Source of the DNA: Burkholderiaceae bacterium
Lineage (GTDB): Bacteria > Pseudomonadota > Gammaproteobacteria > Burkholderiales > Burkholderiaceae_E
Assembly (NCBI GenBank): GCA_023258775.1
Contig: JALQWJ010000135.1
Coordinates: forward strand, 1-5,092
DNA length: 5,092 nt
Reading direction: 5' to 3'
Shown: positions 1 to 5,092 of the stretch, piece after piece
How positions within the stretch are numbered: the first letter of the stretch is position 1
Layout of the letters: each line of letters opens with the position of its first letter
Translations under genes and position numbers: made by a program
Notes under the pieces: model-generated
The model's database searches: none
What the model was told of the DNA's origin: nothing
Seen by the model: only the letters and a program-made list of their open reading frames with translations

Positions 1-1432
1 GCGCGTTTGCCCGCGCAAGATCACGCTGCGCGGTTAGTGTTTGTAGCCGGGCTTGCATCATATCGATCTTTGTCGCTACACCAGCTGATTGCCCTCGCGT
101 TGACGACTCATTGAGGACCTTCAGGGCTTGAAGTAGCCTCGCCTGCGCTGCCGCATCGACTCTGGCTGCTTCGAGTGTTCGCCAATCTCGATCGATTTGA
201 AGGTTTAAACGATTCATCGCTGCCTCCAAATCGCTTTGTACTCGCCTAAGGTTAGCCTGAGCCTGCCTAATGCCCGACTCCACCGCACCGCCCGCATAGA
301 GAGGGATTGACACCTGAACACCGACTTGTGCGCTTCGATAGGTAGTGCCGACGGTATTGTCCATGGCGCTTGTGGATCTTGATCGCGCAGCATAAAGGTC
401 AGCAATGGGAAGGTGATCGGCAGAAACCTTTTTGAGCTCTTCTGTCGCTGCTATGACAGCCGCTTTTTGGGCGCGTATCACTGGACTCTGATCTCGTGCA
501 AGTTGTTGAAACGATGCCAAAGTATGCTGACTTATCGCTAGAAGCTCTGCGGTTTGATCGCGCCATATGATCGATGAGTTATCGATTAGAGAACGATTTA
601 TGCTTAGGCTTTCAGAGCCTTTTGCGACTGACTCCGAGGCGGTTTGCGATGCTCTCCCACTAAATCCAAGTCGGCCGGTAATCTGCGCCCAGCTAAGCTT
701 GGCATTCTCAAGGCTGAGTCTTGTTTCCGCTAGTTGCGTTTGAGCTTGCGCGATCCGCGCTTGGGCTACCTCCACATCAACTCTGGTTGCATCGCCAGCA
801 CGAAATTGCCTGCTAGCTGATTCGGCGATTTCCTGCTGAATCGATATGATTTCTTCGGCGATATGGAATGAATGTTGTGCGGCAGCCCACTCAGCGTGTA
901 CGCCCAGCAGCCTTAAACCAAGATCTTGCTTGGCTCCTTGGAGAATCAGTTCGGCATACAGAGCCTGCGCTTTACTTTGCGCCAGACTCGCCCAGGCTCT
1001 CGGCCTAAACAGGGCCTGCCTAATCTGTAGGCTTGCGCTAAGTGAAGGGTAGTTTTCGAAGCTACGGTCGATAGGTCCAAGCGCTGTTTGACTTCTTGAA
1101 TCGGTGTCGTTAATTGATCGTTGAAGATTGGCTGAGACCTGAGGCAATAGACTTGCTCGAGCTTGTTCCTGTGCCTCGAGTCCAGCGTCACGCTGTGCGA
1201 TCGCGCTTTGAAACTCTGGATCGAACTGCATGGCAGCGACAAAATCGCTGCTAAGTCGACTTTGAGGCGATGCGTGTGCAAGGTCTTGGATCGATATAAT
1301 AAGCAGTATTAGCGCCCCAAAGCGTCTTAGAGTCAAACCCTCAAATGGCTTGAAAAGTCTGTTAACCAGGGTGGCGCTTTGCTTGATGTCTGAACTGCAA
1401 AGCGCTTCAGGCGTGGGAATGAATGCAGGCAC
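1..1432 (-). CDS. TolC/PrtF-type outer-membrane channel of a type I secretion system (partial, 3' end off window)
   Basis: Outer-membrane efflux protein that should form the trimeric duct carrying the substrate from the membrane fusion protein to the outside. The frame runs open from a GTG at 1432 to base 1 (477 codons, no stop), so only the extreme C-terminus, probably a few tens of residues, is missing. Visible features: a hydrophobic signal segment at residues 38-51 ending in AHA|S (cleavage predicted after 54); a TolC N-terminal repeat around 70-104 (FDPEFQSA, then ARASLLPQ); the strand-helix stretch SLSASLQIRQALFRPRAW at 130-147; long Ala/Gln-rich helices; and the second-repeat hallmark SIPLYAGGAV at 375-384 followed by a QAQANL helix. 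The GTG start is chosen because AAGGAG lies 8 bases upstream. A TTG at 1336 would give a more usual signal peptide but has poor ribosome-binding spacing. The start lies 2 bases after the adaptor stop, which implies translational coupling. Family assignment is firm; the substrate is unknown. Confidence 0.94.
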   Translation of the reverse strand, partial: MPAFIPTPEALCSSDIKQSATLVNRLFKPFEGLTLRRFGALILLIISIQDLAHASPQSRLSSDFVAAMQFDPEFQSAIAQRDAGLEAQEQARASLLPQVSANLQRSINDTDSRSQTALGPIDRSFENYPSLSASLQIRQALFRPRAWASLAQSKAQALYAELILQGAKQDLGLRLLGVHAEWAAAQHSFHIAEEIISIQQEIAESASRQFRAGDATRVDVEVAQARIAQAQTQLAETRLSLENAKLSWAQITGRLGFSGRASQTASESVAKGSESLSINRSLIDNSSIIWRDQTAELLAISQHTLASFQQLARDQSPVIRAQKAAVIAATEELKKVSADHLPIADLYAARSRSTSAMDNTVGTTYRSAQVGVQVSIPLYAGGAVESGIRQAQANLRRVQSDLEAAMNRLNLQIDRDWRTLEAARVDAAAQARLLQALKVLNESSTRGQSAGVATKIDMMQARLQTLTAQRDLARANA

Positions 1433-1434
1433 GC

Positions 1435-2832
1435 TCAACGCTCCTTTAGCCCACGTGCCATGCGATCTTCGATCGGCTTGAAAAGGTAATTGAGTAAGCT
1501 ACGCTCGCCGGTGACAAGTATGACGTCGACAGGCATCCCGGCATGGAGTTCAACATCGCCAAGCATCTTTAATTGGTCGGGCGGCAGTTCGATGCGCGCA
1601 AGATAATAGGGCATACCTTGGGGCGTTTGTAATAGATCCGCCGAGATCGATATGAGTTTTCCATCAACAACCGGCGTCTTCCTTGGGTTGAGCGCGGTGA
1701 ACATGAGTTTGGCAGGAACGCCCGCCTTAATCCGTTCAATCAAATGCGGTTGAACCTGAGCCTCAATAAGCATTTGCTCGTTGCTTGGAATCACATCGAG
1801 GATACGACTTGCGGCGGGCAACACGGCGCCTCGAGTTGTGATGTTAAGCCCGACGACGGCACCGTCTGCTGGAGACCTGACTTCGGTTCGCTTTAGTTCG
1901 TCGTCGAGCGCAATGAGGCGTTCAGACTGAGCCCGAGCCTCTTTGCTTACTTCGGAGAGCTGAGCTTCTACTTCTTTGCGGTACTCTTGTTCACGCTGTG
2001 CAATACGAAGTTTGGCCTCTGCAATCTGATTGCCAATGCGTGCGAGTGAGGAGACTCCATCGGCAAAGGCCGCACGAGCATTAGCAAGCTGGCGCTCTAG
2101 TTCCTGATGACGATTCCGCGCGAAAAGTCCATCTTGTACCAACGGTGCCAAAGACTCAACTTCACGCTGAAGTGTTTGGACTTGAAGCCCACGTTGTGAT
2201 TGAACTTCCTCAAGACCTCTGGCTTGTGCCTGAAGTCCTGCAATCGATTCCCGGTAGGCCCCGAGCTCACTTGCCAGGGCTTTGCGCCTCGCGACGAAGA
2301 GCTGTCGCTGAGAGTTCAAAATCAAGGAAACTGCAGGCTGTGTTTCGCGTTGAATCAAGTCGGCAGGAAAGCTGATCTGTTCTTTGAATTGCTGCTCGGC
2401 CAGCAGCCGGTGCTCCGTTGCCCTGGCCGTTAAGTAAAGCGAATCGGCCATTTCTCGTTGCGCACGCGCTTGCGTTGGATCCATGGTCACAAGGATTTGA
2501 TCCGCCTTGACTAAGTCACCCTCTCTGACATGGATTTCCTTGACAACGCCAGGACTACTATTTTGAACGGTCTTGCGCTTTGAATCGACAATCAAAGTGC
2601 CGACAGCGTGTGCTCCTTCATCGAGTGGGGCGAGTGCAGCCCAGGCAAGAAATCCCCCAACGCCAAGCACAATGACGGCAAGGCCAATTCTCAGCGGCGA
2701 ACGAAAGTCGCGAGGGGCATCTGTCCCGGTACGAGTTTGGGGGTCAATGCCTTCAGCGCCTAGCAGGACCGGTCTGTTAGGAACTTCCTTAGCGGTAGCC
2801 TCGATAGTCACCGTTTGATCTTGCTTAGCCAT
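1435..2832 (-). CDS. prtE: HlyD/PrtE-family membrane fusion protein (type I secretion periplasmic adaptor)
   Basis: Adaptor of 465 residues, a usual length for the family, that links the inner-membrane ABC pump to the outer-membrane channel. In order: a cytoplasmic N-terminal stretch of about 48 residues; one membrane anchor at about 49-69 (IGLAVIVLGVGGFLAWAAL); the first half of the lipoyl-like domain at about 75-117 (SPGVVKEIHVREGDLVKADQ); a long alpha-helical hairpin at about 120-313, rich in Gln, Glu, Arg and Ala; the second lipoyl half at about 314-340 (EVRSPADGAVVGLN); a beta-barrel region at about 341-440; and a C-terminal segment (GERSLLNYLFKPIEDRMARG) typical of type I secretion HlyD proteins. 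The ATG overlaps the ABC gene stop by 8 bases and has a strong GGGGAGG 8 bases upstream. The symbol is a family-level label; the cargo is unknown. The cytoplasmic N-terminus may help recruit substrate, as known for HlyD, but this is inferred. Confidence 0.97.
   Translation of the reverse strand: MAKQDQTVTIEATAKEVPNRPVLLGAEGIDPQTRTGTDAPRDFRSPLRIGLAVIVLGVGGFLAWAALAPLDEGAHAVGTLIVDSKRKTVQNSSPGVVKEIHVREGDLVKADQILVTMDPTQARAQREMADSLYLTARATEHRLLAEQQFKEQISFPADLIQRETQPAVSLILNSQRQLFVARRKALASELGAYRESIAGLQAQARGLEEVQSQRGLQVQTLQREVESLAPLVQDGLFARNRHQELERQLANARAAFADGVSSLARIGNQIAEAKLRIAQREQEYRKEVEAQLSEVSKEARAQSERLIALDDELKRTEVRSPADGAVVGLNITTRGAVLPAASRILDVIPSNEQMLIEAQVQPHLIERIKAGVPAKLMFTALNPRKTPVVDGKLISISADLLQTPQGMPYYLARIELPPDQLKMLGDVELHAGMPVDVILVTGERSLLNYLFKPIEDRMARGLKER
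1441..1446 (-). promoter_or_regulatory. Ribosome-binding site that decides the GTG start of the channel gene
   Basis: Read on the minus strand this is AAGGAG, placed 8 bases before the GTG at 1432 and inside the last codons of the adaptor gene. It is the main reason to prefer GTG 1432 over the internal TTG at 1336. It also suggests that the channel is translated by coupling to the adaptor. Confidence 0.75.
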
Positions 2833-4615
2833 TTGAGGAGCCTCCCCTCAAAGCATGCTGCGATGCTTCGGCCTGTGCGGCTTGGCCCTGGGCTTGAAGT
2901 TGTTGTTGTTTTTGTGCCGCTTCTTGGAGCGCTTGAAGGACTTGTTGCCTCGGCCCATGCATGTGCACCATGCCTTCTCGAAGCACCATGAGCGAGTCTG
3001 CAATACCGACAATACTCGTTCGATGGGTGATCAATACAACGCTTCGACCTTCAGACTTGGCTTGCTGAACAGCTCGAACCAGCGCATGCTCACCGGCGTC
3101 GTCAAGATTCGAATTCGGTTCATCGAGGACCAGCAAGGCGGGATCGCCGTAAAGCGCTCTCGCTAAAGCGATTCGCTGGCGCTGTCCGCCAGAAAGCGCA
3201 GACCCAGAGTCTCCAATGGCTGTATCGTAGCCCTTTGGGAAGCGAAGAATCATCTCGTGCATCCCAGCCTTCGTCGCAGCAGCAATGACTTTCTGGGAAT
3301 CTATGTCGCCGAACCGGGCAATATTTTCTGCGATCGTACCGTCAAATAGCTCAATATCCTGGGGTAAATAGCCAATCCAAGGCCCTAATTCTTCTTTATT
3401 CCACAAGAAAATGTCGGCGCCGTCGAGTCTTACTTTGCCAGCCTGTGCGGGCCAGACGCCAACCATTAAGCGGGCCAGGGTGCTTTTACCAGATGCTGAG
3501 GGTCCAACCACAACGAGCACTTCACCGGGCTTGAGGCCAAAATTCACGCCCTTTATTACCGGGGATTGCGCCCCAGGCGGGGTTGCGATGGCGTTTTCGA
3601 CGGTTAACAGCCCCTTTGGTTTGGGCAGGGACATGCCGGGAATTCTCGCTGGAAAGTCTTCAAGAAGCTGTGAAAGCCGCTCGTAAGAAGTGCGCGCACT
3701 AGAAAACTGCTTCCAACTCGCAACCGCTAAATCGACCGGCGCCAGTGCTCGACCTGCCAGAATCGACGCGGCTATCATGACGCCCGGGGAGGCAAGGTTC
3801 TCGAGCACTAACAGAGCGCCAATGCCCAGCACCGCCGATTGCATAGTTAGCCGCCAAAACTTGATCGCAGCGCTGATTACCCCTGCTCGATCCGATGCCT
3901 CCGATTGCTTTTGTAAGAGCTTATCCTGCATCGCCTTCCAGCGGCTGCGCAAGGCAGGTAGCATCCCCATCGCTTCGATGACTTCAGCATTGCGCAAATT
4001 GCTTGTGGCGAAACCCGAACCGCCGACGGCTGCGCGGTTCGCCTCGGCCAAGCCTTCCTTGGTCAAACGCTCGTTGAGCCAAGCCAGTACAAAGCTAACG
4101 ACCGCCCCAAATAGAACAAAACCACCCAAGACCGGATGGAAAAAATAGACGACCGCAATGTAGATAGGCACCCATGGCATATCAAAAAAAGCAAATAAAC
4201 CGTTGCCTGTAACAAACTGGCGTACTTGAGTGAGATCGTTCATCGCGGCCCCTGCCGCGCCCGTTCGGCCACGAAGATTTCGCTCAAATGATGCGGTGAA
4301 GACCCGCGGAGACAATATATCGTCGACCTGGTTACCCAGTCGTACCAAAACCTGTGATCGAATTTGTTCGATCCACGCCATGACTGCGTAGGCTCCTAAG
4401 ACAATCAGCGAGAGCATGACAAGCGTGGTTTCGTTATGGCTATTGAGTACCCTGTCATAAACCTGCATCATGTAAATTGAAGGGGCGAGATAAAGTAGAT
4501 TGATCGCTCCAGAAAACCCTCCAACGGTCCAAAAGACGCCTTTGTAGCGCCCTAAGACCTCCAGGATTTCACTTCGTTGTCCCCCTGGCCGGGGTGGGCG
4601 TTGATTAGCTTGCAT
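2825..4615 (-). CDS. prtD: PrtD-type type I secretion ABC transporter (fused membrane and ATPase domains)
   Basis: Inner-membrane pump that drives type I export by ATP hydrolysis and works as a dimer. Numbered from the ATG at 4615 (596 residues): six predicted membrane segments at about 28-50, 64-82, two within 143-180 and two within 253-298. The PrtD signature region includes APSIYMMQVYDRVL. The ATPase domain carries Walker A GPSASGKS (371-378), Q-loop Gln419 (YLPQDIELFDG), signature LSGGQ (474-478), Walker B LLVLDE (494-499), a D-loop SNLDD and H-loop His531. There is no C39 peptidase or C39-like domain at the N-terminus. This separates it from bacteriocin and HlyB-like exporters and suggests an uncleaved C-terminal signal on the cargo. 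A glutamine-rich tail (557-586) ends the protein. Start: ATG 4615 has AAGGA 3 bases upstream, which is close spacing. A GTG at 4642 would add 9 residues but has no proper ribosome-binding site; an in-frame TAA at 4652-4654 excludes anything longer. First gene of the operon. Confidence 0.96.
   Translation of the reverse strand: MQANQRPPRPGGQRSEILEVLGRYKGVFWTVGGFSGAINLLYLAPSIYMMQVYDRVLNSHNETTLVMLSLIVLGAYAVMAWIEQIRSQVLVRLGNQVDDILSPRVFTASFERNLRGRTGAAGAAMNDLTQVRQFVTGNGLFAFFDMPWVPIYIAVVYFFHPVLGGFVLFGAVVSFVLAWLNERLTKEGLAEANRAAVGGSGFATSNLRNAEVIEAMGMLPALRSRWKAMQDKLLQKQSEASDRAGVISAAIKFWRLTMQSAVLGIGALLVLENLASPGVMIAASILAGRALAPVDLAVASWKQFSSARTSYERLSQLLEDFPARIPGMSLPKPKGLLTVENAIATPPGAQSPVIKGVNFGLKPGEVLVVVGPSASGKSTLARLMVGVWPAQAGKVRLDGADIFLWNKEELGPWIGYLPQDIELFDGTIAENIARFGDIDSQKVIAAATKAGMHEMILRFPKGYDTAIGDSGSALSGGQRQRIALARALYGDPALLVLDEPNSNLDDAGEHALVRAVQQAKSEGRSVVLITHRTSIVGIADSLMVLREGMVHMHGPRQQVLQALQEAAQKQQQLQAQGQAAQAEASQHALRGGSSNG
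2832..2852 (-). other. Possible mRNA hairpin over the adaptor start site
   Basis: On the mRNA, UUUGAGG (2852-2846) can pair perfectly with CCUCAAA (2838-2832) around a 7-base loop GGAGGCU. The structure takes in the adaptor ribosome-binding site and the first base of its AUG. A ribosome finishing the ABC gene would melt it. The pairing is directly visible; any regulatory role is inferred. Confidence 0.4.
2841..2847 (-). promoter_or_regulatory. Strong ribosome-binding site of the adaptor gene
   Basis: Read on the minus strand this is GGGGAGG, 8 bases before the adaptor ATG at 2832. It lies inside the last codons of the ABC gene. It fixes the adaptor start and supports translational coupling across the 8-base gene overlap. 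It also lies partly within a possible hairpin, described separately. Confidence 0.75.
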
Positions 4616-4707
4616 AAGTCCTTGATTTTCGCATAGTTCCACCTCATGTTTTTACTCGCATCAGACGTGGGATACTCCGGCTTCTAACGAAGCAGTGAGC
4701 ATGGAAC
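4616..4707. promoter_or_regulatory. Divergent intergenic region between secretion operon and algC
   Basis: This is the only non-coding gap in the window and, being flanked by divergent genes, should contain promoters for both directions. No convincing sigma-70 pair is visible. On the plus strand GATACT (4671-4676) is a 4-of-6 match to a -10 box but lacks a good -35 at 17 bases. On the minus strand TAAAAA (4654-4649) is a 4-of-6 match, also without a -35. If that minus-strand box is real, the ATG at 4615 is the only workable ABC start, since the GTG at 4642 would sit too close to it. Promoter presence is inferred from layout, not from strong motifs. Confidence 0.4.
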
Positions 4708-5092
4708 ATGGTTATCGAACCCTCGATCTTCAAGGCCTACGATATACGTGGTGTGACGAATCGCACATTTACGCCCGATGTATTGCAGGCTATCGGCTAT
4801 CAGTTGGGATTGCTTACTTTGGCCGCCGGAAAGTCGGCTTTTGTGATCGGACGCGATGGCCGCTTATCGGGCCTAGCGCTTTCCAAAGCGCTTGCTGAAG
4901 GTTTATCGGCGGCTGGTGTTGATGTGATGGATATTGGTCAGGTCACCACGCCGATGCTTTATTTCGCGACTTATGAACTCGGGACGGGTTCGGGTGCGGC
5001 CGTCACCGGATCTCACAATCCGCCTGAATATAACGGTTTAAAAATGATGGTGGGTGGCGATACCTTATACGGCGAGGCTATCCAGGACTTAT
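4708..5092 (+). CDS. algC: Phosphomannomutase/phosphoglucomutase, AlgC type (partial, 5' part only)
   Basis: Cytoplasmic alpha-D-phosphohexomutase that interconverts mannose-6-P and mannose-1-P (and the glucose forms), supplying sugar nucleotides for LPS, exopolysaccharide or alginate-like polymers. The window holds 128 codons; the AlgC family is about 460 residues, so roughly the first quarter (most of domain 1) is seen. Diagnostic pieces: SIFKAYDIRGV at 6-16, the conserved GRDGRLSG at 48-55, TTPMLYFA at 80-87, and the active-site phosphoserine loop VTGSHNPPEYNG at 99-110 with the expected phospho-acceptor Ser102. The start is ATG 4708: an in-frame TGA at 4696-4698 blocks extension, and the ATG at 4701 is out of frame. 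The ribosome-binding site is weak (GTGAG at 4695-4699, 8 bases away). It is transcribed away from the secretion operon. Dual mannose/glucose activity is inferred from the family; a single-substrate phosphomannomutase is possible. Confidence 0.95.
   Translation, partial: MVIEPSIFKAYDIRGVTNRTFTPDVLQAIGYQLGLLTLAAGKSAFVIGRDGRLSGLALSKALAEGLSAAGVDVMDIGQVTTPMLYFATYELGTGSGAAVTGSHNPPEYNGLKMMVGGDTLYGEAIQDL

Noticed and set aside
946..1281. 111-codon minus-strand ORF inside the channel gene
   Set aside because: It lies in another frame of the same strand, fully within the TolC-family coding sequence, and its product resembles no known family.
1..1432. Suspicion that the channel gene is a pseudogene, because only short ORFs that begin and end inside the region are obvious
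   Set aside because: Direct translation from the GTG at 1432 in one frame gives 477 codons with no stop and clear TolC-family sequence throughout. The gene simply leaves the window before its stop codon.
3690..4148. 152-codon plus-strand ORF opposite the ABC gene
   Set aside because: It is antisense to the conserved membrane domain of the ABC transporter. Its product shows no recognisable fold or motif, and no ribosome-binding site supports it. It is a shadow of the real gene.
4552..4647. 31-codon minus-strand ORF (ATG 4647) overlapping the ABC start, considered as a leader peptide
   Set aside because: It has no clear ribosome-binding site, no codon run suggesting attenuation, and no terminator-like hairpin nearby. 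It is most likely chance.
4636..4710. The word TGGAAC followed closely by ATG near the starts of both divergent genes, considered as a shared operator
   Set aside because: Only six bases are shared, and the minus-strand copy lies within or next to the coding start with an out-of-frame ATG. A match this short is expected by chance.
4695..4898. 67-codon plus-strand ORF starting just before the mutase gene
   Set aside because: It overlaps the mutase in a different frame, while the mutase frame carries the conserved GRDGR and TGSHNPP motifs. The short ORF has none.

Overview
The window looks like ordinary chromosomal DNA of a Gram-negative bacterium, most likely a proteobacterium. The evidence is a complete inner-membrane/periplasm/outer-membrane export set, an AlgC-type phosphohexomutase, moderate base composition by eye, and very compact gene packing. 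A beta-proteobacterial origin would fit, but the sequence alone cannot settle the genus.

Four protein genes fill almost the whole window. Three lie head to tail on the minus strand and form a type I secretion operon in the order ABC transporter (2825-4615, or from 4642), HlyD/PrtE-type membrane fusion protein (1435-2832), and TolC/PrtF-type outer-membrane channel (from 1432 down past the left edge). The first two genes overlap by 8 bases, and the second and third are 2 bases apart. Translation is therefore probably coupled, giving a matched inner-membrane pump, periplasmic adaptor and outer-membrane duct. The channel gene has no stop codon in the window, so it is cut by the left edge; it is not broken. 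Its reading frame is open from 1432 to base 1.

A short divergent intergenic gap (about 4616-4707) separates the operon from a plus-strand phosphomannomutase/phosphoglucomutase gene that starts at 4708 and is cut by the right edge after 128 codons. This enzyme makes mannose-1-phosphate or glucose-1-phosphate for surface polysaccharides.

The exported substrate of the secretion system is not encoded here. A PrtD-class exporter without a peptidase domain normally secretes RTX-type proteases, lipases, adhesins or S-layer proteins through an uncleaved C-terminal signal. The substrate gene may lie beyond the left edge or elsewhere. I found no RNA gene, CRISPR array, insertion sequence or wholly new system. 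The points worth a second look are a hairpin over the adaptor gene's start site, a long N-terminal extension before the channel's signal peptide, a shift in arginine codon use in the channel gene, a glutamine-rich tail on the ABC protein, and the pairing of an exporter with a sugar-phosphate mutase.
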